Source: Hyphococcus sp. (lineage in GTDB: Bacteria > Pseudomonadota > Alphaproteobacteria > Caulobacterales > Parvularculaceae). From it: a stretch of DNA of 64,000 bases. The translations under genes and the position numbers were made by a program. Numbering within the stretch: position 1 is the first letter of the stretch; the number at the start of each line of letters is the position of its first letter. The notes under the pieces were generated by a model. It searched no databases and was not told the origin of the DNA. It was given only the letters and a program-made list of their open reading frames with translations. Below, in pieces: positions 8,077 to 16,173 of the stretch. Location of the stretch: assembly GCA_028284345.1 (NCBI GenBank), contig JANQRY010000003.1, forward strand, positions 868,001-932,000, in the 5' to 3' direction.

Positions 8077-9033
8077 ATGACCGTTCCCGACACCATAGCG
8101 CAGGCGGCGACCATCCTACGCGCCGGCGGCCTCGTCGCCATGCCGACGGAAACGGTCTACGGCCTCGCCGCCGACGCGACCAACGACGCGGCGGTAGCAA
8201 AGATATTCGAGGCCAAGGGACGGCCCCGCTTCAATCCGCTCATATGCCATGTGGCGGACGCCGAGATGGCGGCGCGCTATGTCGCCATTCCGCCGCTGGC
8301 GCAGACATTGATCGACGCCTTCTGGCCGGGGCCGCTGACGCTCGTCCTGCCGCGGCGCACCGATTCTAACTTGTCGCTGCTGGTCTCCGCCGGGCTCGAC
8401 ACGGTCGCCCTGCGCGCGCCGGATCATAAAGGCGCGCAGGCCCTCATCCGCGCCGCTGACCGGCCGCTGGCGGCGCCCAGCGCCAACCGGTCGGGGCGCA
8501 TCAGCCCGACAACCGCGCAGCATGTGCGGGAAGGCGGCCTATTGATCGAGCCGAACGCCATCATCGACGGGGGCCCCTGCCGCGTCGGCGTTGAATCGAC
8601 CATCGTCAAAGTGGACGGCGACAAGGCGACGCTGCTGCGCCCCGGCGGCGTCGCGCGCAGCGACATCGAACGCGTCGCCGGGGCGCCGCTCGGCGATCCT
8701 CCGCAGGCGGATAAACCGCAGGCGCCCGGCATGCTCGCAAGCCACTACGCGCCGGCCGCAGCGTTGCGTCTCAACGCACAAGGCCCCCGCACCGGCGAAG
8801 CGTTTCTCGGCTTTGGCGACAACGCCGGCGATGCGCCGAACCCTTCCATGAACCTCAGCGACGCCGGCGATCTCGGCGAGGCGGCGGCGAACCTTTTTCG
8901 GTATCTGCACGCCCTCGATGCGCTGTGCGCGGAACGGGGCCTCAAGACCATCGCCGTCGCGCAGATACCGGGCGACGGCCTCGGCGAAGCCATCAACGAC
9001 CGCCTCGCCCGCGCCGCCGCGCCGCGGGAATAG
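8077..9033 (+). CDS. tsaC: L-threonylcarbamoyladenylate synthase (Sua5 type)
   Basis: 318 residues, so of the longer Sua5 form: an N-terminal YrdC domain (PTETVYGLAADA, KGRPRFNPLICHV, PSANRSGRISPT) plus a C-terminal Sua5 domain (from about residue 210, PQAPGMLASHYAP). It makes threonylcarbamoyl-AMP from threonine, bicarbonate and ATP for the t6A37 modification of tRNAs. ATG at 8077 was preferred to a GTG at 8059 because the family starts close to the YrdC domain. It stands alone, convergent with the lipoprotein gene downstream. Confidence 0.93.
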   Translation: MTVPDTIAQAATILRAGGLVAMPTETVYGLAADATNDAAVAKIFEAKGRPRFNPLICHVADAEMAARYVAIPPLAQTLIDAFWPGPLTLVLPRRTDSNLSLLVSAGLDTVALRAPDHKGAQALIRAADRPLAAPSANRSGRISPTTAQHVREGGLLIEPNAIIDGGPCRVGVESTIVKVDGDKATLLRPGGVARSDIERVAGAPLGDPPQADKPQAPGMLASHYAPAAALRLNAQGPRTGEAFLGFGDNAGDAPNPSMNLSDAGDLGEAAANLFRYLHALDALCAERGLKTIAVAQIPGDGLGEAINDRLARAAAPRE

Positions 9034-9048
9034 CGCCGCAGCGTTCGC

Positions 9049-9855
9049 TTACGAAGAGGGGTCTTCAGGCTTTATGAACTTGAACAGAAACCGGTCGGTC
9101 CTACGCCGCACGTCCGGATGGAAAACGCTGAGATCGTAATTGTCGTCCGGATTGCGCAAAATGTCGCTTTGATCGACCAGGTCGAACCCGGCGTCGGCGG
9201 CGAGCGCTTTGACGATGGCGGGGTCGATGCGGTGCGTGTCGCCGCCGGTTGATTTCGGCGCGCCGGCGCGCGCGGCGTGATCGAGCACGACGAAATATCC
9301 GCCGGGTTTGAGGACGCGATAAACCTCCGCATAGGAGCGCTCTTCGTCGCCGAGACTTTCAACGCCCGCCGGCATGAAATAAAGCTCGTGCGGCCCGAGG
9401 AACCACGTCACGATATCGACCGACCCGTCATCGGCTTTCAGCTCGTCGAAATTGCATCGGGCGTGGCGGACATTGGGAAGGCGATTGCCATCGAGCCGCC
9501 TTTCAACGGCGGCGCCGGCGAAGGAATCAAAGGCCGGCGGGTTTTGCATGATGACCGACCCTGTCGGCCCGACGATGCGCGAGAGGAGTTCGGTGTAATA
9601 GCCGTGCCCCGCCTCCATTTCGAAAACGACCATGCCGGGCTCGACCCCGGTAAAGGCGAGCACCTCAGCGGGCTTGCGCAGGGGGTCGTCCGCCCGTTCG
9701 GCGCCCGCCCGTTCCGGATGGGCGAGCGCCGCGGCGATAACGTCGCCGGGCGCCGCCGCCGGCTCAACAGCGCTTTCCGAACCGCAGCCGGCAAGCGCCA
9801 TAAACGCCGCCGCCAGAAAAGTCCCGCAGAAAATTCTAAAGCGAGGGTTGGTCAT
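9049..9855 (-). CDS. lipoprotein with class I methyltransferase fold (COG4798-like)
   Basis: 268 residues from ATG 9855. The N-terminus is a lipoprotein signal peptide ending in the lipobox LAGC, so the protein should be exported and acylated. The rest follows a class I SAM-methyltransferase layout: a degenerate motif I (EMEAGHGYYTELL), then EVYRVLKPGGYFVVLDHAA and, near the C-terminus, GFDLVDQSDILRNPDDN. A distant paralogue with the same architecture lies at 43649-44554. SAM is not known in the periplasm, so catalysis there is doubtful. The longer upstream frame to 9915 was rejected as it would precede the signal peptide. Confidence 0.8.
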   Translation of the reverse strand: MTNPRFRIFCGTFLAAAFMALAGCGSESAVEPAAAPGDVIAAALAHPERAGAERADDPLRKPAEVLAFTGVEPGMVVFEMEAGHGYYTELLSRIVGPTGSVIMQNPPAFDSFAGAAVERRLDGNRLPNVRHARCNFDELKADDGSVDIVTWFLGPHELYFMPAGVESLGDEERSYAEVYRVLKPGGYFVVLDHAARAGAPKSTGGDTHRIDPAIVKALAADAGFDLVDQSDILRNPDDNYDLSVFHPDVRRRTDRFLFKFIKPEDPSS

Positions 9856-9974
9856 CTCATCTCGCAGGAACCGCCAATCGCCGGCGTGTTTAGCAACATT
9901 ATAGGAACGCCGCAAAACCGCGCCTCGCGCGCGCCTCCTTGCGCAAGCCGAAGCCGGCGCCTAGACCATGCCCC

Positions 9975-11396
9975 ATGACGCACGCAGGACAAACACCACC
10001 GCCGCAAAACGCCCTCGACGCCATCGCGCGCGCCGTCGGCGAAAAGGGCGTCGTCGCGCCCGACGACGCCGCGCCGTTTCTTTCCGAATGGCGCGGACGC
10101 TGGCCCGGCGAGGCGGCGATGATCGTGACGCCGGCCTCGACCGAAGAGGTCGCCGCGGTCGTCAAAATCTGCGCCGAGCACAACGTCGCCATAACGCCTC
10201 AGGGCGGCAACACCGGCCTTGTCGGCGGACAGATCCCCGCCGGCAATGAGATCCTCTTGTCATTGAAGCGCCTGCGCGCCGTTCGCGACGTCTCGCCGCT
10301 CAACAATACGATGACGCTTGAGGCGGGGCTGACCCTCGCCGAAGCGCAGGAGATTGCGGGCGAGGCCGGGCGCCTCTTCCCCCTGTCCATCGGCGCGGAA
10401 GGATCCTGCCAGATTGGCGGCGTCGTCTCCACCAACGCCGGCGGCGTCAATGTTCTGCGTTACGGCAATTGCCGCGATCTCGTCCTCGGCCTCGAAGCGG
10501 TGCTGCCGGACGGGCGCGTCTGGAACGGCCTGAAACGGCTGCGCAAAAACAATACGGGCTACGACTTGAAGCATCTTTTCATCGGCGGCGAAGGCACGCT
10601 CGGCGTCGTCACCGCGGCGGTCCTGAAACTCTTCCCGGCGCCGGCGGAACAAGCGACGGCCTTCGCCGGGCTCAAGAACGCCGAAGACGCCGTCGCCCTC
10701 CTCGCCCATGCGCAAGAGGCGACCGGCGGCGGCGCGACCAGTTTTGAATTCATGACCCGGCGCTGCATCGAGCTGACGACGGCGCATATTCCCGGCGTGC
10801 GCGATCCGCTTGAGAGCCCTCACCCCTGTTACGTCCTGATGGAGTTTTCCGCCGGCGAAACCGGAGCCTTGCGCGGAACGGTCGAAACCATGCTCGCCGA
10901 CGCGCTGGACAAGGGCCTCATCGCCGACGCGGTCATCGCCGAGAACGAAACGCAGCGACAGGCCCTCTGGCATATGCGCCATTCCATGTCCGAGGCGATT
11001 AACGCCGAAGGGCTCGGCGCGCGCCATGACGTGTCGGTGGCGACGAGCGATATCCCGGCCTTTCTGGACCAAGCCGCCGCGGCGGTGCTGGCGCTGGCGC
11101 CGGATGCGCGCATCATCGCCTTCGGTCATATGGGCGACGGCAATATCCACTACGACGTTATTGGTCCCGACGGGGCGCCGAAAGACGCCCTCGCCGACCG
11201 GCGCGCGGAAATCGAAAGCGCGGTCTATGACGTCATCGCGGCGTTTGACGGCTCGATCTCCGCCGAACACGGCGTCGGCCGCCACCGCCGCGACACGCTG
11301 GCGAAACGAAAGTCGCCGATTGAATTAGACATGATGCGCGCCGTAAAGGCGGCCCTCGACCCCAAGGGCATTATGAACCCGGGGAAGATGCTCTGA
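9975..11396 (+). CDS. FAD-binding oxidoreductase, D-2-hydroxyacid (D-lactate/D-2-hydroxyglutarate) dehydrogenase type
   Basis: 473 residues. It has an N-terminal PCMH/FAD-binding domain (TPQGGNTGLVGGQIP, GGVVSTNAGGVNVLRYGNCR, FIGGEGTLGVVT) and a C-terminal FAD-oxidase domain with the metal/substrate residues in FGHMGDGNIHYDV and SAEHGVGRHRRD. The architecture fits enzymes that oxidise D-2-hydroxyacids to 2-oxoacids. D-lactate, D-2-hydroxyglutarate and glycolate oxidase subunits all share it, so the substrate is left open. The start at 9975 lacks a clear ribosome-binding site; an ATG at 9939 is possible. yaaA follows 15 bases later. Confidence 0.88.
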   Translation: MTHAGQTPPPQNALDAIARAVGEKGVVAPDDAAPFLSEWRGRWPGEAAMIVTPASTEEVAAVVKICAEHNVAITPQGGNTGLVGGQIPAGNEILLSLKRLRAVRDVSPLNNTMTLEAGLTLAEAQEIAGEAGRLFPLSIGAEGSCQIGGVVSTNAGGVNVLRYGNCRDLVLGLEAVLPDGRVWNGLKRLRKNNTGYDLKHLFIGGEGTLGVVTAAVLKLFPAPAEQATAFAGLKNAEDAVALLAHAQEATGGGATSFEFMTRRCIELTTAHIPGVRDPLESPHPCYVLMEFSAGETGALRGTVETMLADALDKGLIADAVIAENETQRQALWHMRHSMSEAINAEGLGARHDVSVATSDIPAFLDQAAAAVLALAPDARIIAFGHMGDGNIHYDVIGPDGAPKDALADRRAEIESAVYDVIAAFDGSISAEHGVGRHRRDTLAKRKSPIELDMMRAVKAALDPKGIMNPGKML

Positions 11397-11411
11397 AAAG
11401 GAACAGACTCA

Positions 11412-12212
11412 ATGTTGATGTTATTGTCGCCAGCAAAGGCCATGAATTTCGACGACGCGCCCGGCGCGCCTGCCGCCACCAAGCCGGCGCTGACGAAAGA
11501 CATCGCCGAGATCGCCGGCGTCGCCAAGAAACTCAAAAAAGCCGACATCAAGCGCCTGATGGGAATCTCCGACAATCTCGTCGATCTCAATTACGAGCGC
11601 TTTCAGGCGTTCAGGACCGGCGGCCGGATCCCCGGCGCCAAACAGGCGGCGCTCACCTTTGCCGGCGACGTCTATCGCGGTCTCAATGCCGGCACGCTGA
11701 AGAAAGGCGATCTTGAATTCGCCCAGGATCACTTGCGCATTCTTTCCGGTCTATACGGACTATTGCGCCCCCTAGACGGCATTCAGCCCTATCGGCTTGA
11801 AATGGGCTCGCGTCTTAAGAATCCGCGCGGCGCCAATCTTCACGCTTTCTGGGGACCGGTGATCGCCGGCGAACTCGACAAGGCGGTGAAGGCCCATGAC
11901 GACCCGACCATCGTCTGCCTCGCCTCCAATGAGTACGCAAAAGCCGTCGACCGCAAGGCGCTGAAAAGCCGCTTCATCATGATGAACTTCAAGGAAGTCA
12001 AAGACGGCAAGGCCCGCGCCATGATGATCTTCGTCAAGCAGGCGCGGGGCATGATGGCGCGATGGGCGATCGAAAAGCGCATAAGCCGCGCCGAAGACCT
12101 GAAGACATTCACGGTCGGCGGCTACAAGTTCTCCAAGTCCCTGTCGTCCGACGACGAATGGATCTTCACCCGGCCCCAACCAAAACCGAAAGCGGCCGCG
12201 AAGAAGAAGTAA
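11412..12212 (+). CDS. yaaA: YaaA family peroxide stress protein
   Basis: 266 residues. MLMLLSPAKAMNF at the N-terminus, KLKKADIKRLMGISDNL, GDVYRGLNA, LSGLYGLLRPLDGIQPYRLE and FIMMNFKEVKDGKARA are all hallmark segments of the YaaA/DUF328 family. In E. coli YaaA lowers intracellular free iron during hydrogen peroxide stress and binds DNA. The C-terminus ends in a lysine/alanine tail (KPKAAAKKK) longer than in E. coli. AAAAGGAA precedes the ATG. It is probably co-transcribed with the upstream FAD oxidoreductase. Confidence 0.93.
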   Translation: MLMLLSPAKAMNFDDAPGAPAATKPALTKDIAEIAGVAKKLKKADIKRLMGISDNLVDLNYERFQAFRTGGRIPGAKQAALTFAGDVYRGLNAGTLKKGDLEFAQDHLRILSGLYGLLRPLDGIQPYRLEMGSRLKNPRGANLHAFWGPVIAGELDKAVKAHDDPTIVCLASNEYAKAVDRKALKSRFIMMNFKEVKDGKARAMMIFVKQARGMMARWAIEKRISRAEDLKTFTVGGYKFSKSLSSDDEWIFTRPQPKPKAAAKKK

Positions 12213-12289
12213 TTCGTGAAAATAAATTCGCTGCGGTGATTGCCGACAGTTTGCAGCCAATTGCCTGATTGTCGGCGAATCATTCATCC

Positions 12290-12370
12290 GCTCATCCCGG
12301 CGAAGGCCGGGATCTCAAGAAGATGGCTCCAGCCTTGCGGCCGGAGATCCCGGCCTTCGCCGGGATGAGC
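12290..12370. repeat. REP-like element with 27-bp perfect inverted repeat
   Basis: The 27 bases at 12290-12316 return as their exact reverse complement at 12344-12370, and each arm is itself palindromic (CATCCCGGCGAAGGCCGGGAT). Elements of this CCCGGC-GAA-GGCCGGG type are widespread between genes in alphaproteobacteria. Located 78 bases after yaaA, it could also act as an mRNA-stabilising or terminating structure, although no T-run follows. A smaller inverted repeat, GCCGACA...TGTCGGC, precedes it at about 12242-12276. Confidence 0.85.
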
Positions 12371-12498
12371 GGGGGGCAGTATGGATCATCTAATATCCAA
12401 AACACGCTAGCGCGCTGAAAACGCCATAGTTTTCCACAGGTTGCGGCGAATTAAGGCGCGCTCAGCGCGCTTTTTACGCAAATTTTGCGCATTTTCGC

Positions 12499-12530
12499 TT
12501 GACACTGCGCACCGCGTGCGCCACATATAT
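12499..12530 (+). promoter_or_regulatory. predicted sigma70-type promoter
   Basis: TTGACA at 12499-12504 is a perfect -35 hexamer. About 19 bases later lies CATATAT (12524-12530), a weaker -10 candidate. The sequence upstream is AT-rich (TTTTTTACGCAAATTTTGCGC), as an UP-like region would be. It would drive the 48-residue membrane protein gene starting at 12605. The wording around the -35 box (CGCTTGACxCTGC) recurs at the promoter of the ATP synthase operon (29196-29207). Confidence 0.5.
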
Positions 12531-12604
12531 GACAGTTTTGTGACAAGGCCCGTCAAAACACGGCGTCCCGCCAATAATAACAACAGGGCTTCAGGAGCAG
12601 ACCC

Positions 12605-12751
12605 ATGTCGCATGTGGATATGCATTCGGAACAAACGCGCCTGCAAAATCGCAACGCCGATTTTGAAGCGGTGAACAATTCGGCGACCTTTATCTTCATG
12701 GTCGCGGTGGTCGCCATCATCATCGCCGTGCCGCTGGCGCTGTTCTTCTAA
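12605..12751 (+). CDS. small single-pass membrane protein, 48 residues
   Basis: Too short for ordinary gene finding but well supported: AGGAG lies 8 bases before the ATG, a TTGACA promoter stands about 100 bases upstream, and the product is a polar N-terminal half (MSHVDMHSEQTRLQNRNADF) followed by one hydrophobic helix (about residues 27-48) reaching the C-terminus. The layout recalls the tiny subunit IV of alphaproteobacterial aa3-type cytochrome c oxidase, but the sequence is not a clear match and no oxidase genes are nearby. Function unknown. Confidence 0.6.
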   Translation: MSHVDMHSEQTRLQNRNADFEAVNNSATFIFMVAVVAIIIAVPLALFF

Positions 12752-12763
12752 TCGAGCGAGCGC

Positions 12764-13918
12764 TCAGGGCGCCGGCAAATACTCAAGGAAAAACCGAACG
12801 GCGTTCTCGCCCATCACGGCGCGGACGGTCTTCTCGTCAAGCCCGGCGTCAAGAAGCGCCTGGGTGAGCGCGGGAAGCTCGGACGCGTCGAGGGGCGTCG
12901 TCACCGCGCCGTCGAAATCGGACCCCAGCGCCACATGCTCAGGCCCCAGAAGATCGACGGCGTAGACAATCGCCTCGGCGATGGTTGCAAGGTCCGGCGT
13001 GCAGACCGCGCCGTCCCAGAAGCCTACGCCGATAAGGCCGCCGGCCTCGGCGACGGCTTTCATCAACGCGTCTGGAATATTGCGGGCGCTGTCGCAATGA
13101 CCTTTGAGGCCGGTATGGGAAACAATCACCGGTCGCGTCGACAGGGCCAGAACGTCCCGGACGACCGCTTCGGACGAATGGGCGACGTCGATGATCATCT
13201 CGCGCTCATTGGCGCGCCGGACGACGGCGCGGCCGAAATCGGTGAGCCCCCCGCCGGCCGTTCCGTGTAAAGAGGCGCCAAGTTCATTGTCGAAAAAATG
13301 CTGCAAGCCAATGACGCGCAGGCCCGCGTCATAAAGGCGGTCGAGATTGTCGATCTCGCCTTCCAGCGCGTGGGCGCCCTCAACGCCGAATACGCCGGCG
13401 AGAGCGCCGACATTTAAAGACCGGCGCAATTCCGACCGGTCGCGCACCATGCGAAACTCGGGGCCGTAGTCTTCGTCGACCCGTTGCAGGCGTTCGGCCT
13501 GATGCATCGCCCGTTCAAACAGCGAGCCCCATGTTCCGACGGGCCAGCGCTGGACCATGGCGAGCATGGTGATGTCGTCGGAGTTTGCCTCGTTCTCATC
13601 ATAGTTGAGGTTTTTCGGCGACTTCGTGACGGCGGTGAAAACCTGCAGCTTCACCCCGCCTTCGATCAGCCGCGGGATATCCGTCTGGCCGCGATGTTGC
13701 CGCTGCGTCGGGTCGCGCATCCACAGGAGCATATCCGCATGGAGGTCGGCGACGGGAATGGTTTCATGGAGCGTGCGCGCCTGGGACCGCACCGTATACG
13801 GATCATGGGCGATCACGGCGTTGAGATTGGCGTCAATGCGCGCCGGGACGGCGAAGAAAACGACCCAGACAATGGCGATGAGCAGAACCGCGATGCCGGC
13901 GCCGATGAAATTTCTCAT
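12764..13918 (-). CDS. membrane-anchored dipeptidase (peptidase M19)
   Basis: 384 residues. A single N-terminal membrane helix (about residues 4-23) without an obvious cleavage site suggests an inner-membrane anchor with the catalytic domain outside. Family residues: DLHADM (zinc His and Asp), GVEGAHALEG with the bridging Glu, GLQHFFDNE, DVAHSSEA, and ALGSDFDGAV. Start at 13918 has GGGGGA upstream; the 23-codon extension to 13987 was rejected. It differs strongly from the exported M19 enzyme at 4470-5666, so the two probably have different substrates or sites. Confidence 0.88.
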   Translation of the reverse strand: MRNFIGAGIAVLLIAIVWVVFFAVPARIDANLNAVIAHDPYTVRSQARTLHETIPVADLHADMLLWMRDPTQRQHRGQTDIPRLIEGGVKLQVFTAVTKSPKNLNYDENEANSDDITMLAMVQRWPVGTWGSLFERAMHQAERLQRVDEDYGPEFRMVRDRSELRRSLNVGALAGVFGVEGAHALEGEIDNLDRLYDAGLRVIGLQHFFDNELGASLHGTAGGGLTDFGRAVVRRANEREMIIDVAHSSEAVVRDVLALSTRPVIVSHTGLKGHCDSARNIPDALMKAVAEAGGLIGVGFWDGAVCTPDLATIAEAIVYAVDLLGPEHVALGSDFDGAVTTPLDASELPALTQALLDAGLDEKTVRAVMGENAVRFFLEYLPAP

Positions 13919-13955
13919 ATCCGCGTCCCCCTCATCGTGCGGTCGCCGGCCCCCG

Positions 13956-14555
13956 CTACCGGGTCGACCGGGCCCCGAGATGCACAAGATCGCGCGCCTC
14001 GTCGATATCGGCGAGCGTCTCCAGCATAGCAGTTTTAAACGTCGCCGGCAGGGTTTTCAGCGTGTCGTCAAGGGCGCTTGCAGTCGACCAGCGCACGCCG
14101 GCGAAAAGGCCCGGCGCCGCCCGCCGGCGCGCAAGGCCGATGAGCCAGTAGCCGCCATCCGCCGCCGGTCCGAAAACGGCGTCGGCGCCGCGCAGGGCCT
14201 GAAACGCGCCCTGAATATGATCCTCACGCACGCCCGGCGCATCGGCGCCGATGATGATCGCCGGCCCCGGCGGCGCCGCGCGAAGGACGCGGCCCATGCG
14301 GGCCCCGAGATCGCCCGGCCCTTGGGCGCGGCGTTCAAGATGCGGCGGAAACAGATGATCCCAACCGGCAAGGGCGGACGCACTATCGACGGCGATGATC
14401 GTTCGCCAGTCCCCTTCTGTCGCCGTCGCCGCCGTTCGTTCCGTCATGATACGGAACAATGCGGCGGCGCGGGCCGCACCGATATCGGCCGCAAGCCGCG
14501 TCTTGACGGCGCCGGCCCGGGGCGCCTTGGCGAAGACGAAGACCGTTCCGCGCAT
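13956..14555 (-). CDS. TIGR04282-type glycosyltransferase (DUF2064)
   Basis: 199 residues. VFAKAPRAGAVKTRLAADIG at the N-terminus, IIIGADAPGVREDHI in the middle and VFGPAADGGYWLIGL are the defining stretches of the family labelled rSAM/selenodomain-associated transferase 1, a nucleotidyl/glycosyltransferase-fold protein. Its ATG overlaps the stop codon of the next gene upstream by one base (TAATG), so the two are translationally coupled. In other genomes the pair occurs with arsenosugar-biosynthesis or radical SAM genes, none of which is present here. Confidence 0.85.
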   Translation of the reverse strand: MRGTVFVFAKAPRAGAVKTRLAADIGAARAAALFRIMTERTAATATEGDWRTIIAVDSASALAGWDHLFPPHLERRAQGPGDLGARMGRVLRAAPPGPAIIIGADAPGVREDHIQGAFQALRGADAVFGPAADGGYWLIGLARRRAAPGLFAGVRWSTASALDDTLKTLPATFKTAMLETLADIDEARDLVHLGARSTR

Positions 14556-15241
14556 TACCGATACGCCTTTGCCAGCGTTTCCGGCGCCGCGCCGGCGAGA
14601 TAGCGCGCAAGCAGCGCCGCGTTGCGCAGAACGCATCGGGCGTAGCCGAGCCGTTCATAGCGTTCGGCGCTGGTCGTCGCGGCCGCGGGCAAGATGCGAA
14701 AGGCCCCGCGCCCGCGCGCGGCGACAAGGCGCCGGATGATGTCCACATCCTCGAACAGGGGCATCGTCCGATATCCGCCGATATCCTCATAGAGCCGGCG
14801 CGAGATCAACAGGCCCTGATCGCCATAAGGCAGCCTGAAAATCCTTGTACGAAGCATTGCGCCGAAAGAAACAAACCGGGCCGCCGGCGCCGCCGCGTCA
14901 AAAGCCAAGGTAAAGACCGCCGCGCGATCGCCGGCCTTCGCCATATGCGCCGTTGCGTCCGCGGCCCAGCGCGCGTCCAGCGCCGTGTCCGCATGCAGGA
15001 ACAGGAACCACCCCCCGCGCGCCACGTCGGCACCAGCGGCGAGCTGCCCGCCCCGGCCCGCCGGCGCCGTGACGATGCGCGCGCCGCGCGCCGCCGCAAT
15101 ATCGAGCGTCCGGTCCGTCGAGCCGCCGTCGGCGACAATGACCTCCTCGACGGCATTGCCGGCGCCGACGGGACCCAGCGCCTCAAGACACGCCTGCAAG
15201 CGCGCCTCGGCGTTAAGCGTCGGGATGACAACGGAAATCAT
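14555..15241 (-). CDS. TIGR04283-type family 2 glycosyltransferase
   Basis: 228 residues. MISVVIPTLNAEARLQACLE, VIVADGGSTDRTLDIAA and FLHADTALDARW give a GT-A glycosyltransferase core, with the DxD equivalent in LHADT. RIFRLPYGDQGLLISRRLYE is characteristic of the rSAM/selenodomain-associated transferase 2 family. It is the first gene of a two-gene operon with the TIGR04282 protein downstream. Acceptor and donor are unknown. The arsenosugar role assigned to relatives is an inference from other gene clusters, not supported by the neighbours here. Confidence 0.85.
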   Translation of the reverse strand: MISVVIPTLNAEARLQACLEALGPVGAGNAVEEVIVADGGSTDRTLDIAAARGARIVTAPAGRGGQLAAGADVARGGWFLFLHADTALDARWAADATAHMAKAGDRAAVFTLAFDAAAPAARFVSFGAMLRTRIFRLPYGDQGLLISRRLYEDIGGYRTMPLFEDVDIIRRLVAARGRGAFRILPAAATTSAERYERLGYARCVLRNAALLARYLAGAAPETLAKAYR

Positions 15242-15409
15242 GGCGTCGCTTTAGCGGCGCCTAGATGACTTGTCGCCTCATTCGGCGAACGCGCCTGCTT
15301 GATTGGGCGTTAGCAACGCGTCCGATGGCAGAGCGCAAGCAACAGGCCATCAAAGAAAAATACTACGAGTCCGATTGCATTATGGTTTTGATTGCTCTAA
15401 ATAGATGGG

Positions 15410-16126
15410 ATGTCCGATTCTCTGAAGCCACATGTCCGCGCAGCAAACGAGGCTCTTCTTCAGGAAAGGCTTGCTGAAATTCTTGATGCGCGAAACAAAG
15501 CCATTGAGATGCGGCGGACTGTCCTCCGACAGACATATGAAATTGACCGCGCAATCAACGACTTAAGGGCTACCGCCCGTTTCCTCGACATTGATATAGA
15601 AATTCCGGAAGAGGGTGAGCAGGCGGCAACAGAGCGTCATCGGCTGATGCGAATAGATCGCGAAGCGGATCTTCGTGCTCGCGAGCAAGACCGCGGGCGG
15701 CGCCAGATTGAATTTGAACGTCGGCGGCGAGAGCAGCAGGCACGCAATGCTGTTGCGCATCGCAACATCATGCCATCGCAGCTTGCACCGGCTCCAAGGC
15801 CAGAACAACCTGAGGAAAAGTCTAGCGCCGAAGGCGCCAAAAAATCATCGCGCCCGCCGGTGAAAGAGCTTCTTTTGGAACAATTAAACGCCGCAGGAGC
15901 GAAGGGGCTGAAGGCGAAGCCCATGCGCGAATTTATCGAAAAGACTTATGGCGAGACACTTCACGAGAAAACCGTCGGAATGACACTTTATCGCCTATCA
16001 CAGGACAATCTCGTTCACCGTGACGGGCACACTTGGTTCTTCGGACCGCCACCACCGGCGGAGACGGAGAACCCCGGCGTTGCAGCGCCGGGGTCCAATA
16101 ACTCCGATAGTCACGAAGGAGGTTAG
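15410..16126 (+). CDS. hypothetical protein: N-terminal coiled coil, C-terminal winged-helix-like domain
   Basis: 238 residues, not recognised. Residues about 10-125 are highly charged and helical (ERLAEILDARNKAIEMRR, READLRAREQDRGRRQIEF), predicted coiled coil. A Pro/Ala/Glu-rich linker follows, and residues about 155-213 (PPVKELLLEQLNAAGAKGLK, FIEKTYGETLHEKTVGMTLYRLSQDNLVHRDG in shortened form) look like a winged helix with a basic recognition helix and wing. This suggests a DNA-associated protein. Base composition is AT-richer than the flanks. A small GC-rich hairpin (16072-16093) lies inside its 3' end, and a micro-ORF and an unusual tRNA follow at once. Confidence 0.6.
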   Translation: MSDSLKPHVRAANEALLQERLAEILDARNKAIEMRRTVLRQTYEIDRAINDLRATARFLDIDIEIPEEGEQAATERHRLMRIDREADLRAREQDRGRRQIEFERRRREQQARNAVAHRNIMPSQLAPAPRPEQPEEKSSAEGAKKSSRPPVKELLLEQLNAAGAKGLKAKPMREFIEKTYGETLHEKTVGMTLYRLSQDNLVHRDGHTWFFGPPPPAETENPGVAAPGSNNSDSHEGG

Positions 16127-16130
16127 AACG

Positions 16131-16163
16131 ATGTGGCTCATCGTCGTTAGAAGCGTCAATTGA
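16131..16163 (+). CDS. possible 10-residue micro-ORF upstream of the tRNA
   Basis: ATG at 16131 opens MWLIVVRSVN followed by TGA. A strong GGAGG lies 8 bases upstream, overlapping the stop region of the preceding gene. The last codons form part of the perfect palindrome GCGTCAATTGACGC (16153-16166), which ends 8 bases before the tRNA. The good ribosome-binding site is the only positive evidence; it could be a leader peptide or chance. Confidence 0.25.
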   Translation: MWLIVVRSVN

Positions 16164-16173
16164 CGCACCCTTT

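Noticed and set aside
10260..11285. 341-codon minus-strand frame inside the FAD oxidoreductase gene
   Set aside because: Shadow frame of a well supported gene.
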